From Seison nebaliae (Eukaryota > Rotifera > Pararotatoria > Seisonacea > Seisonidae), in assembly GCA_023231475.1 (NCBI GenBank), contig JALJEE010000329.1, positions 1-32,465 on the forward strand: a DNA stretch of 32,465 nt, given 5' to 3'. A program made the position numbers and the translations under genes. Below are positions 1-12,641 of this stretch, one piece after another (position 1 is the stretch's first letter; each line of letters begins with the position of its first letter). A model generated the notes under the pieces. That model had not been told where the DNA came from. It was given only the letters and a program-made list of their open reading frames with translations, and made no database searches.

Positions 1-1914
1 TGGAAGACGCTTTATCGGTGACATCTAATTTTGATTTGTCTTATCACGTTCCTGAAGCACTCAAGCATTTTATTGTAACGGGCAGGAACCTAATCTTAAA
101 TAACTCCTTTAAGGAGTTATCTTTTTTTCTTTTTAATTTACCCCGTGAGGATTTGCTATAAATAAAAAAAAAATATAGCATAGCATTATCATTACAATAT
201 AACGAAATTAAAAAAAATAAATTCGATTCTAAATGTGGAACTTTCGCAACTCCAAAGTAATTATTTCCAAAAAGAATATTACTTCAATGAAGTCTCCAAG
301 ATTAAGAAATATAATAATTTATAAGTTATACTTCGTTACTCATTCATTCTTAGTTTAATAAAACTGGAAGTTAATATTTCTTTCACAATTTTATTTATTT
401 TCATTCATAAATTATTTGAATATGATGAATAGAATGATAAGAATTCAACACTTGTTAATAAAATTTAGACACTTCATAATTATGAGACATTTCCAGATAA
501 TTTACAAGTAATGTAAATTGTGTCAACATAGAATAATAAAAAATTTTTGTTAAGATTATCAGAAATTTCAAATCAGAAATTTCATAGACATTTAGTCACT
601 AATTAAATTAACGTAATAATATAATTAATCAGAAGGTAAACGAGAAAAACTCGAATAAAATAATAAATGAGTAATAATTGTGTAGGAGTTGAAAAAGTGA
701 TGACGATTGGAACGGAATGAAACCAAATGAACATTAAAAAATATATGTTTCAGCTTCGTTTTACAAAAAAAAACAAGAAGGAGGTCGATAAGAATAAAAT
801 TGGTGTAAAATTTAGCGAGTGAATGTGAGAGAATGGACAGATTGAAAATTAATTGGAAATGTTCAATATCGTTTGATGGAATGATCTGAAAAAAATTATT
901 AGTAATTCAAATCGAATGACGAGTGTCTAGACGAGAAGATTCTAGAAAGAATGTTGCGCCAGAAAAATTGTTTTATCTTTAAACAAATATCAACTTGGAT
1001 TGATCGGTTAATTATTTAGACTTTCTTCATGGACGAAACTTGTTTGTTTAGAGATTAAATTTATTTTTATTTGTTAAGTAACCGTATTATCAGTTAACGA
1101 GTAGATATTAATGAGAAATTTCTCGATTTTTAATTTATGAAAGATTTTATGTTCGATATTTACATGGGACAAGATGCTAACGTTTTAAAAGTAAGTTTTC
1201 ATTATGATGGTAATGAAATGTTGTTGATGAATGGTTTGACGATTTTAACGTAATAATAATATCTCCCGATGGTTAATTGGCTAGAATAATTCTTTTTCAT
1301 TTCATTCGTTCCATTGATAATTTGATTAATTTCTTCTTGAATAATTTCCTCGAATGTTTTCCGTTTGGCAAATTATCATAATTTTAGTGCTAATTCAATA
1401 TATGTCTCTATCTACAAAAACAATTTTTTATAGTTTTCTTCTCACTTCTATCAACAAAATTATTCTATGGAACAGTTCCCAAAGGACAATGTTTCTTCCT
1501 TCTTGAAATATAGAGTTATTGTATTATTAACAGTTGTTTTTCTATTGACTATTAGTTGGAAGAATGTTAGTTGTTTATGAACTACAAAGAATTATATTGG
1601 TGTAGTAGAACAACAAGTTTGATTAATAATGACAATCGCTAGAATTCGCAGATGACCTTCCAAGACGAAATTCTTTAATCGTCAAATTATCATTCTTATA
1701 ATCATCAGCTAATGATAAGTAGCGACGAATGAGAAAATGTTTTTTTCTCAAGAGTATTCTCAATTTCTTTCTCCTAATATGTATTTTGTAATTTTTACAA
1801 GTACATGTAATCTTTAATTCGTATATCTTCTCATTCTTCTCAAACTATTTCTTTCCATCATCATTTTGTGCAATTACTAATTTTTTCTTCTTCAGATTTA
1901 TTCCTCCCATAATC
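1..1914. other. AT-rich region upstream of malic enzyme, no gene seen
   Basis: I see no convincing coding exon here. The first ~110 bases are less AT-rich than the rest and hold an open frame from base 3 to 164 that I do not recognise; it could be the end of a gene running in from the left. A pyrimidine-rich stretch ending TTCTTCTTCAG at about 1885-1896 looks like a splice acceptor just before the malic enzyme, so that transcript may have a 5' leader exon in this region. I could not identify that exon. Confidence 0.5.
101..129 (+). repeat. Palindrome followed by a T tract
   Basis: A 10-bp perfect inverted repeat (ATAACTCCTT / AAGGAGTTAT around one central T) is followed at once by CTTTTTTT. 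In form this is a bacterial intrinsic terminator, and it also recalls an animal histone mRNA stem-loop, though it lacks that consensus. It lies at the end of the slightly GC-richer segment that opens the window. Its function is unknown. Confidence 0.4.
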
Positions 1915-3198
1915 ATGAATGACGATATTAAGAAATATGACGAAGAGTTACGTAATGAAGCTTTGTCTTATCACATTGATCCAGAACCGGGTAAATTGAG
2001 TGTGATATCGAGCAAGCCACTTCATACTCAGAAGCATTTGTCTTTGGCTTATTCGCCTGGAGTGGCTTATCCGTGTTTAGAGATATCTAAAGATCCGAAA
2101 ACTTCTTATCAATATACATCTCGTGGTAATTTAGTTGGAGTGATTTCGAATGGAACAGCCGTTCTGGGATTGGGAAACATCGGAGCAGCAGCATCAAAAC
2201 CAGTGATGGAAGGGAAAGCGTTATTATTTAAGAAGTTTGCAAATATCGATTCATTCGACATAGAAGTTGAGGAGACGAATATCGAAAAATTTGTTCAAAT
2301 TGTTAAAGGAATAGCAATAACTTTTGGAGGTATAAATCTGGAAGATATTAAGGCACCGGAATGTTTCGAAATCGAACGACGCCTCATCGAAGAATTAGAT
2401 ATTCCAGTCATGCACGATGATCAACATGGAACGGCTATTATTACAAGTGCCGCATTAATCAATTCATGTCGATTATTAAAGAAAAATATATCGTCATTGA
2501 AAATTGTTGTTGTTGGTGCTGGAGCGGCAGCGATTCCATGTGCTCGAATGTACAAGACAATTGGAGTGAAAAATATTTATATGATTGATTCAAGAGGATT
2601 AATAACTGACGATCGACAGAATTTAACTAGTTATAAAAAAGAATTCGCTTGTCCATCAACCGAAACGAAAGAATCAGTTTTTCAAAATGCTGATGTTATT
2701 TTAGGATTAAGTTTCCCCGGTACTTTCACCATCGATGATATTAAAAAGATGAATAAAGAATGTATCATTTTTGCGTTAGCTAATCCAACACCAGAATTGT
2801 ATCCGAATGAAATTAAAGAAGTACGACCAGAAGCTATCGTTGCAACAGGACGAAGTGATTTCGATAATCAAGTGAATAATGCTATTGCTTTCCCTTATAT
2901 CTTCCGAGGAGCGTTAGATTGTCGAGCGAAACATATTAATATGGAAATGAAAGTTGCAGCAGCTGAAGCAATTGCCGAATTAGCACGAGAAGAAGTACCA
3001 GCAATGATTCGTCAAATATTTGGAAAGAAGATATCATTCTCAAAAGATTATATCATACCGAAACCGTTCGATAAACGTCTATTAACGAAAGTATCAATAG
3101 CAGTAGCGAAAACAGCTCTATCTACCAAAGTAGCACCGTCAGATTTCGATTTAGATGAATATCAAACAAAATTAGAAAAAATGGAAGAAACATCATAA
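1915..3198 (+). CDS. Bacterial-type (MaeB-like) malic enzyme, malic domain only
   Basis: Oxidative decarboxylation of malate to pyruvate with NAD(P). The 427-residue product follows the bacterial MaeB family, not the roughly 570-residue animal malic enzymes. Visible elements are LAYSPGV (Tyr46), [13 protein letters not shown] (79-90), [11 protein letters not shown] (Lys101), the metal-binding [10 protein letters not shown] (Glu143, Asp144) and HDDQHGTA (168-173), the dinucleotide-binding GAGAAA (201-206), and [13 protein letters not shown] towards the C-terminus. It stops just after the linker that follows the malic domain, so the phosphotransacetylase-like domain of classical MaeB is absent. 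No intron interrupts the frame, and the N-terminus aligns with bacterial starts. An acceptor-like CAG lies 19 bases before the ATG, leaving room for a leader exon or an organelle-targeting extension. The stop is 60 bp from the dipeptidase stop on the other strand, which argues against contamination. Horizontal origin is inferred. Confidence 0.93.
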   Translation: MNDDIKKYDEELRNEALSYHIDPEPGKLSVISSKPLHTQKHLSLAYSPGVAYPCLEISKDPKTSYQYTSRGNLVGVISNGTAVLGLGNIGAAASKPVMEGKALLFKKFANIDSFDIEVEETNIEKFVQIVKGIAITFGGINLEDIKAPECFEIERRLIEELDIPVMHDDQHGTAIITSAALINSCRLLKKNISSLKIVVVGAGAAAIPCARMYKTIGVKNIYMIDSRGLITDDRQNLTSYKKEFACPSTETKESVFQNADVILGLSFPGTFTIDDIKKMNKECIIFALANPTPELYPNEIKEVRPEAIVATGRSDFDNQVNNAIAFPYIFRGALDCRAKHINMEMKVAAAEAIAELAREEVPAMIRQIFGKKISFSKDYIIPKPFDKRLLTKVSIAVAKTALSTKVAPSDFDLDEYQTKLEKMEETS

Positions 3199-3257
3199 GA
3201 AATTTTAATTTAATCGTAACAAAATAATTTAGTGTTGTTGTGAGAATTTTCTTTAAA

Positions 3258-4978
3258 TTATTCTTCTCTTTTCATCATTTCTTCAATCTCGTCAATTGTT
3301 CTCGGCACTTTCGTTAGTAATTCATTCCCGTTATAATTTATGTAAACATTGTCTTCAATTCGTATCTATATAAATAGAGTTATTGAAAAGTATTTTTTAT
3401 AATAAATTTTATTATTCTTTTATTACTAACACCACCAAATGATCGATATTCATTAATTTTATCGAAATTTAAATATTCTTTCAATTCTTCGTCCATTTCC
3501 GCTTCTTTCAATAAATGTTCGATGAAATAAATTCCTGGTTCGATGGTGAGAACCATTCCCTTTTCCAACGGACGATTTAATCGTAATGATTTCAATCCTC
3601 GTTCTGTCGATCTCTTCTCATCATTATGATTCTTATATCCACCCACATCGTGAACATCCAAACCCATCAGATGTCCCAAACCGTGAGGCATAAAAATACC
3701 ACCAATTCTTTTCTTAACCATGTCAGATATGATGGAATTTTCCTCTTCATTTTCCTTATCCATTTCGTATGGATCTGATCCATATGGTAAACCGTCGACG
3801 GTGGTACATTCCCCTTCATTCGTCTTCTTTATTGGAAGATGATTTTTTGTCTTCTTTACGAGACCTAAACGGAATAAATGTCGCAATTGAATGGCGTCAG
3901 CTAAACAATGTAGTTTCGACCATTCCATTCCTGGTTTGGCTACTTTGAACACTTGTCTATTCGCTTCCAAAACTGCCAAATAAATATTTTTTTGTTTCTC
4001 TGTAAATTTTCCGTTTGCAGGAAATGATGTGGTAATATCGGAAGCGTATCGATAATATTCACCACCCATATCGAAAAGACACATATCATTATTTTTAATT
4101 AATTTCGAATTAGGCTTACCCGAATGACCATAATGAAGGATTGATCCATTCGTTCCAGTTCCACAAATGCAGGTATAAGAAACGAATCTCATTCCTCCTT
4201 TCGAATAACAATAATGAAGGAATTCACTTTCCATTTCATATTCATATCGTCCCACTCGAATATTCTTCATCACATGACAATGCGCTTCACTGCTGATTTT
4301 GTTCGTATATCTTAAAATTCTCAATTCTTCATCTGATTTTATCAATCGACATTCCACCATCACTCCATGAAGAATCTTCTCATCAATCTCAACATTAGGA
4401 AGACCTTTCAAATATTTCTCATCAATTTTTAATGGCGTTTTCAATCCACTATCTACATTTCTACCATTCAAGAAATAAAGTTTCTTCACTTCTAATTTCT
4501 CTTTCAAAAATTCCACCATTTCACAATCATATAAACAATCCGCTACGGAATAATATTCCTTAAATTGTTTATTAGTCATTAAAGCACCCATCCATGTGGC
4601 ATAAGCTTCAGGTAATTTAGGAGAAAATAAGAATGATTTACCACTTCCCAAATCAATGGCACCGAAAAATCCAGGATCCGTAACACCAAACGCCCAATGG
4701 AAGAAAGTTTCCTGACGGAATAGAATGTCGACATCACTACAATAGATCGGTTGTTCCTCGCCTCCTTTCAACCAAATGACATGGCCAGAAAAATTGTATT
4801 TATCATCTGATGATATCGTTTTTTTTATTGAAGCCATTAATCTCTTTCGATTGTTACCACATAAACCTTTAATATCGATCGGTAACGTATCATTACCCAT
4901 CCAATATTGGGATCTATTATTAGTGGACAATAAGAAATTTCAGTAAAAACTATCAAACTTTTTTTCCGTTTCTGACAT
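3258..4978 (-). CDS. PEPD: Xaa-Pro dipeptidase (prolidase)
   Basis: Cytosolic metallopeptidase that splits dipeptides with C-terminal proline. Proposed exons are 4978-4959, 4913-3431 and 3365-3258, with introns of 45 and 65 nt (donors GTTTGA and GTTAGT), giving 536 residues against about 493 in human. The first exon supplies MSETEKK, so the protein reads into SQYWMGND like the animal N-terminus. An in-frame TTG at 4930 is not the start. The M24 'pita-bread' domain is clear: FDMGGEYY and ASDITTSFPA carry the two metal aspartates, MPHGLGHLMGLDVHD the metal histidine, and TIEPGIYF a glutamate. The last metal glutamate lies in the small final exon (IRIEDNV), which confirms that exon. Compared with human there is a ~25-residue hydrophilic insert before the MPHGLGH motif. 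Confidence 0.93.
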
Positions 4979-5628
4979 TTTTTTAAAAATTTCTATCTAA
5001 TTTAAGAAATCAAAAAATATTGTACATTTCGTAAAACAAATTTTATTCAAAATAAATCGAGACGAACTAAATTACTTGGATTACTATATAAGTTTCGAAA
5101 GTAAAAGGGAAATCTCATTAACTTTATGTTTCTTAATTTCGACACTTATGAGAGGAATGAGAGGAAAATATTTAGAAATTGTTAGTTAATTATAAATTGT
5201 ATAAATATGACATTTGTTTGACGGGAATTGGGATGATGAGATGAATTAAAGTCCATTACCTCGAAGTCAATGAGATAAGTCAAATGACTTATCAAATCGA
5301 CATGTTTAAAATTGAAATTTTTATGAAATATATACAAAATTTACTTTTATTAAATTAACAAAAAATAAAGTTTTCAAATTTTAATTTAACTATCTTCATA
5401 AAGATCGAAATTGAAATAGAATAAGAAAATAATTATGAATATTTTTCAAATGTATGAAGATATTATTAAAAAATGAAAGCCAAATTTTTAAATCAGAAAA
5501 TTCTAGTTAATTTGATGAATAATAACCGATGAGTTATTTTTGGGTGACTCTATGGTGATTCATGTTACTATGACGATTATATTGCCATCTTCAGAAACTT
5601 TAAAAAACAGAATACGCATGAAAGTCAG
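4979..5628. other. Divergent intergenic region between PEPD and STK36
   Basis: About 650 bp of AT-rich DNA lies between two head-to-head genes and should hold both promoters. I see no coding signal. The only notable motif is a near-perfect palindrome at 5274-5293 (GATAAGTCA / TGACTTATC). Confidence 0.5.
5274..5293. promoter_or_regulatory. 9-bp palindrome with TGACTTA-type half sites
   Basis: GATAAGTCA, two bases, then TGACTTATC. It is a symmetrical site inside the divergent promoter region of PEPD and STK36. The half site resembles bZIP binding sequences. A role as a transcription-factor site is a guess from position and symmetry. Confidence 0.2.
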
Positions 5629-8600
5629 ATGAATAAAATTGAAGATTATCATATACTTCGAGTCATTGGCGAGGGGTCATTCGCCAAAGTATACAGCGGA
5701 CGAAAAGTTGGTGGTCTAAAAGTTAGTTCTCAACTTTGTTCGAGATTGACAATGTAATTGAATTAGATTGTTGCTTTGAAAGCGATAGTGAAGAAAGGTA
5801 AATCATTGAAAGATTTGAAGACATTGAAAAGTGAGATTGATGTTTTGAAGAATGTTAAACATCCGAATGTCATTCAATTATTCGATTGTAAAGAGAATTC
5901 GGAAGAACTTATTCTCGTAACGGAATATGCTGAGACGGATCTCCATACGATATTGAAAGATGACAAATTTTTTGAGGAAACTGAAGTGAGGCGATTAACG
6001 AAACAATTAATATCAGCTCTTCATTTTCTCCATTCCAATCGAGTACTACATCGTGATTTGAAACCTCAGAATATTCTCTTGTCGAAAGATGGCAATGTAA
6101 AACTATGTGATTTCGGTTTCGCTCGTTTGATGAGTTTCGAGACGATGGTCGTCACCTCAATAAAAGGAACTCCCTTATATATGAGTCCGGAATTGTTGGA
6201 AGAAAAACCGTACGACCATAATGTGGACTTGTGGGCTTTGGGCTGTATCATATTCGAAATGAGAATAGGTCAACCTCCATATTATGCGACAAATTTGTAT
6301 CAATTAATGAAAATAGTTTTGAAAGAAAATATCAAATGGCCATCGAAAGATGTCATGAGTTCTGATTTACAAAGTCTATTAATGCAGTTATTAGAGAGGA
6401 AACCAGAGAACCGATTAACTTGGCCACTTTTATTAGATCATCCTTTTGTGAAGGATGATGGTGATATAATTTTACATTCGTTCGACATATCGAAAGCTCC
6501 TTTAACGGCCGAATTAACAGAAGAACAACGTAATCGAAAGAAGAAACAAATCAAACAATACGAATTAAGAGGATCATCTAATTCGGTATTGGCTAAAGCT
6601 CGACGTCATTATCAGAATGAAACTGAAAATAAAAAGAAACAGAAATTACAATTCGTCGAGAAACAGAGAGAACAGCAAAAGAATCGTATTGCTCAATTAG
6701 CAGCGAAGAATTTTAAATCGGAAACGAAGAAAACAGAAACTGTGAAAGTAAACAAATTAGATGAGACTTTGAAGAAATCCGATTTGGACGAATCGACAGC
6801 GACATTGGCACCTCAAAATAATGAGCAAGAATTAGATTCGATTGATTTGGAACAGATAAATTATAAATCGAATAAAAAAGAATCGTCGTCAGCACCAACA
6901 ACAAATCGTAAAGCTGAATCTATTAAGAATGAGGAAGGGGATGATGATAATTATGAATATATCGATCATGAGAATCATGAAGGAATGGTGAGGAATGAAA
7001 CGAATGAATGGTATACATTATTTGAACGACTAATGTTACTTCATAATGATATGGCGACAGCGGAGACGGATGAAGGAGCCTTACAATCCTTCCAAGAAAT
7101 GGATTCGATAATAATTCCCTTAATATCCAACCAGAAATTCATTGAACAATTTAATGAGATTCTCGAACATAATTTCTTATCATTCAACGAATCCATCAGT
7201 CGATATTTGAACAACGGTCAATTGGAACAATTGATTAATAAGGACCATGTCCAAATGACGAGTAACTTCTTAACGAATCTCTTACATATTGCTCATCTGA
7301 TGTTTCTCCATCTTTTGAAACGACAACAAATGGAAAATGATGATATATATGTGAAACAATTACTCGACTTTCTATACGAACAACAGATATTTGATTTGAT
7401 TGTGAACGAAATCCATTTTCTCCTTCATGGTAATGAGACGATGGATAAACAAATGAATCGAAATGATATTCAAACACTTCTTAATCAAATGCTATTAAAT
7501 GTTCCGAATATTCGAGATGTTCTCTTCGAATCAGTCAACTTCTGTCAACTTTTCCAACAAATTGCACCGTTAGCTAATTTATATTATTCGACGTTAACAG
7601 AATCGAATTATAATATGAAATTCGATCGTGAAAATGATTTCATGAAAAAATTGACAAATCGACATATCTCCAATTTATTGAAATTATGTCGGTCAATGCA
7701 ATCAATATGGAACTTATCGATCATGATCAATATCGATATGTTTCTCTATCAATATTCATTATGTATATTCATTCAAATATTCGAACAAATCGAACAACAA
7801 CCGTTGACAATCGCCAACGAATTCTTCAGTTTCATCTGTCAAACTGACAAACAATCAAAAACTGATTCAATTACTCAATTGAAATCGATTATTACAATCG
7901 CCCTCATTCCATTCACATGGCAAATGACGAGAAATGAGAACAATAAATTTTCGTTGATTCAAACAACGAAAAACCTGGGAAATTTTCAGGAAATCCAATT
8001 CGAAAAATTGTCGTTAGAAGAATTGGAATGTGAGAATATCACTCAATTTAATCATCGATTGAACACCGTGAAAAATTTAGCGGCGACATTGTTAACTGCA
8101 ATGACATTTATGCAAATCGATCATCGAATTGATATAGATCATTATTCGAAAATTCATCCGAATTATTCGAAAGATATCGAATATTGTCGTTGTCAATTCC
8201 GAAATAATATTCAAGAAATATTTGAATGGAAATCTAGCGAGAGATCATTCCCGATAAATTATTCGCAGAAATATGAAATGACGAAAATCATCAGCAGGAA
8301 ATTTGCTGATGGACAACTAAATATTTCAGATTTGTTATTCGATCTCCATCAACCACTCTCCACTTTATCGACGATATTCAAATTTTTGTATTCCTGTTGT
8401 CAGACGTCGAAAGAATTCTGTCGCTACACTCAACGATGTCCTTTAAAGCGATTAATGTTGTTCACATCGAATGTTCCAAGTACAATAAATTATAATAACA
8501 ATAAAGAAATAAGAAATTTATCTTTGCTCCAATATTTTAGTTTGCGACTTTTGGTTTCTCATTTTATTAAGTTTTGAGGAATTTTTAACATTATTTCTTT

Positions 8601-11600
8601 CTAGAGTTCTGCTCAAAACGAGATGGATAACGAATGTTTAAAATTGAGATTGGAAGCATATGAATTATGTACACATTTATATACCGTATGTATATTGAAC
8701 AATCCTGAAGATATTTCTCAAATGTTAAAATTTCCATTTATTTCAAATTTTAATTTCATTTCCAATTTTAGTGATATCAAAATTTGTAATTCACTTTATT
8801 TGAATGGGAGGACGAGTAATATTTGTGGGGGAACATCATTATTATATGGAAGTATTTTAAAGATTATCGATAATCAAAACAGTTCATCAATCCTCATGAA
8901 CATGGGGAAAGGAAAATCGAATAATCTGTACGAATTCAATGAGAAATCAGATCCATTATTCCAATATCTGAACTCGAACGAAGACATCGATATTATTCGT
9001 GATTTGTTAGATGAGAATCAAGGAATTATTATCAATCAAATGGATATTATGAGATCGCTGACTATCGCATTAGCTCCAACAAAGAAACGGACGAATTCTT
9101 TCGAGGAACGAGATTCATTAATCGATGAAAATGAATATATCAAATTATTGATCGATGGAAATTGGAGGAAATTATTCTTTCATTATTATGTCGAATCGAA
9201 TAAATCGAATAATAGTGAACGACGTGGTAGTACGTCGACGGGAAGCAACTCTTTAACATCATCATCATTGGTGGTACCATTGATTCCATTTCCATATAAA
9301 TATGGTGTTGTTGATGGAATTATTTTATTATTACATGCATTATTCGTCGATGAGAATGATTATCTGATGCAGAATGCTTTATTATTCCAAACGGATATTT
9401 TGAATTTACTCGCACAGAAAATTTATCCGTTATTATCATGGTATCGGAATAAAGATTCTTGTGACTTACCACAAAATATCAGTCAATTAAAATATCGATT
9501 CGATCCGTTGTATATGAATGCAATGTCAATTCTCCCCTTATTTCAATTCATTTTTAAGATTTGTGATGATTCTATGAATAATTGTCATACTTTACTTTTC
9601 GGGTTATTCACCGAAAACAAATCGGAGGAAGTCATGTCAACCGATCGAAGTGATACTGATTCGGGAATACAAAATGAATCGAATGCAATTAACGATAATA
9701 ATTCATCTTCATCTTTATGTTTATTTGATCTGATTACGTTAATGATCGATCCAAATATTCTCATCAGTTTATTATTCGAATTGAATGAATATGAGAAGAT
9801 TTCGCAACGATTATCCAATGCTTCAATTACACCGATCTCTTCCAGAATTGCTAATGATTTGATCGAATTAAGAAATCCATTTATGAATATGACATTTAAT
9901 AATTTCTTAAAATTCTCTCATATGCACAATGTTGGAGTGAAGGATTTGTCCGAAAAGATCGTTTCCAATTTATTTCATTCGATTTCCATTATTCTTTGTA
10001 TGCCATTCACTTTATCATATAGCGGTTTTCATTCCTTTCAATTTTATTCTTTTTAAGTTTATATTATTTTTATTTCTTCAGATGAATCGATGAAACAATT
10101 AATTAAACAGTATTATATTGATAAGAAACATTTCCTCTTATCGAATTGTCTGAAGACAATTATCGTTTTACATAATCGAAATATTCCATTCGATATCAGT
10201 GAACCATTGACGATGATGTCGTATCTTTTACGTTTATACGGAAAGGAAATATTGGAACATAATCAGAAGCATTTATTTCAAAGGAAAAAACGTGAAAGTC
10301 CATTTATCAAAGATGTGAAAACGTTCAATAATCTCATTACAAAATCACAAATTATAAAAAAAATATTTTTGTATATTTGGATTATTAATCGATGTTCTAC
10401 ACAAAACACTCAGACGAAAAATAAAAAAGTGGAAATGTATTCGAAGAAGATTTTCAATAATGTTGGTGAATATGAACAGAATTTCTTCTTGACTACCCGA
10501 ATTAGTGAAGACACGTTGAAAGATGAAGATTTTTCAGATTTATCTCAGAAAAAGGATTTGGAGAAATCGATAAGATTACAAAATATTATTACATCCGATT
10601 CATTATCAAAATCATTAATCTTTAGTCTATTTCAAAATATATCAGATGATATGGAAATGAGTGACGATGGTAACGGAAATAACAAATTATCAAATCCAAA
10701 AACTTCATTACGATATTCGTTGCTGAAAAAGAAACTGAATAATGTGAATGATTCTAATATCATTCAAAAATCACTTTATGATTTCCTCTCCATCTTGGAA
10801 TATTTGTTGAGATTGTTCGTGAAGAATCCATTGCACGAAATGACACAACAAAAGAATGATTTAAAAGAGAATGTTTCAATGATTATTTTCAATTCATTTG
10901 AAACGTTCAAATCCATCATCGATTTACTCACAATGGGAATTGAAGGAAAAAATAAAGTTTTATTATTGTCCTCCATCTGTCAACATTCCGATGAGAATCT
11001 AATGGCAATCTCATTTTCTATCGTCTCCCAATTGATTTATATCCAATCAATAATTAATCAACGAATAAATAATAAAGAGAAATCTCAATGTATCTTACAT
11101 AGATTGATGTCAACAAGTGATCTTGAGAAATATTCTTCATTCTTTTCCTTAGATGACCATCCGTTCTCCATGGATATTATCGTGTCAAATTATATGCCAT
11201 ATATTCTCAGCAAATCGTCTCAATCCAAATTATCGATGAAAGTTCAATTAATATTCCATTTATTCATTTTTAAATTTATCATTATTAATTTTTTCTTCTT
11301 CTAGTGGAGTATTATTGTTCTTTATGAAATGATTTATTTTATGGAACATTTATATTACGTGAATAAGAAGATAGTTGAGAATTATTTCATTTTCGAATCA
11401 ACTCCATCCACAACGATATCGAAAAACAAATTGAATATATTCCAATTATACAACATACTCCAATTACCGTTAGTTGATGATATTGTGATGAAAGTGAAAA
11501 TCAAATCATTGGGTTAATAATAAAATTTTCCGATAATGATTACTTAACATTCTCCTTTTCAGAAATATTGGCAAAATTAGCAATTATCCTTCCGGATTTC

Positions 11601-12572
11601 TCGAAATATGTTCGGAGTTCGAGTAGATCGTCGAGTGGTCGACCGACAAGTTCTCGACCGGTTTATCGTTCAAGAAACAGTGAGATTTCGAAAGATGAGA
11701 AATGTATGAATGATCATTTTGCTAATTCTCAAATATTTCGACAACTTTCTCGAATATTTATCTTTCTTATCAGTCTATTACCGGAGGAGAACATCTCCGA
11801 ATCGTACATATCGAACGAAGAGATTCGATTACAAATTTGTATTTTGAACGTTCTCGTCAAATATTGTGAAAGAGATGATGCCATGATCTTTGTTTTTCCC
11901 ATATTAATACAGACGAATATTATGAAATTATTACATTCGGATGACGATTCTCAACCAACTCATTCACGGAGAACATCAATCGATTCAATAAATGGTGAAA
12001 AGACACCATCGATTTCCACTCTAAATCGATTACATGTCAGATTGAAAGTATTATTTAATTATTATATGAAGAAAACTGGAAGATTACGAGCATCTTCTCA
12101 AAAATCTCTTAATGGAATCAAATCCACCATCTCATCATCTTCATCATCAATTTTATTACATCCTGCAAATGATTCCATAATCCATTCAACTGATTCCAAT
12201 GTAACACAAATTACCGGTACCATGAGAAAATATGCAATTAATCGACCCGATTCCTGTAGAAGTGACACATCAAAATCTAATACGAACTTAACAAGAAAAC
12301 CACCCGCCAAATCGAGAACGAATATCAAATCTGCGAATAATCGTCAAAATTCTTCTATGGTTTCTTCCGTTTCTTCATCGAAACTTACGACAGATACATG
12401 TCGATTAGATGATGGGAATTCGTTGAAAATTGAAGGAAAATCAATAAAGAAATGTTTAACAGAACGACGAATACTTTCCGCTCGTACTCCCAGATCGATC
12501 GCTTCTCCCAGAAGTAGAAGTCGCTCAAATTCATCAGCATCAGATCGTCGTCCAAATTTATCAGTTCGGTAA
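5629..12572 (+). CDS. STK36: STK36/Fused-family serine/threonine kinase, very long
   Basis: Kinase of the Fused/STK36 family, linked to Hedgehog signalling and motile-cilium assembly. Proposed exons are 5629-5721, 5767-8553, 8605-10024, 10082-11241, 11305-11512 and 11563-12572; introns are 45-63 nt and all phases agree. The product is about 2225 residues, against ~1315 in human and ~805 in Drosophila. The N-terminal kinase domain (~1-260) has the glycine loop GEGSFAKVYSG, VALK (Lys36), HRDLKPQN (Asp128), DFGFAR (Asp146) and the family-typical TSIKGTPLYMSPEL. It should be catalytically competent. After a charged coiled region a helical C-terminal half follows, where VLYSCC..S.EFCR, GVVDGIILLLHALF and ILCMPF match the vertebrate armadillo-like region, showing that all exons belong to one gene. 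The last ~200 residues are a Ser/Arg-rich tail. The first intron splits the ATP-binding lobe. Confidence 0.92.
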
Positions 12573-12641
12573 TATAAAACGAAAATTTTTTTGGTAATTT
12601 ATATAAAAATTTTTGGTGTTTTAATTTTTCGTACAAAATAT

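Noticed and set aside
101-121. Histone mRNA stem-loop
   Set aside because: The stem and loop do not match the conserved sequence, and no histone C-terminus is readable before it without frame breaks.
1137-1195. Short ORF ending in a consensus GTAAGT donor as a leader exon of the malic enzyme
   Set aside because: Joining it to the acceptor at ~1896 puts it out of frame with the malic enzyme, and GTA donors are not used by any other intron here.
4921-4930. Start of PEPD at the TTG of the long frame (4930)
   Set aside because: Not an ATG; a 20-nt first exon at 4978-4959 with a GTTTGA donor gives a proper Met and a better N-terminus.
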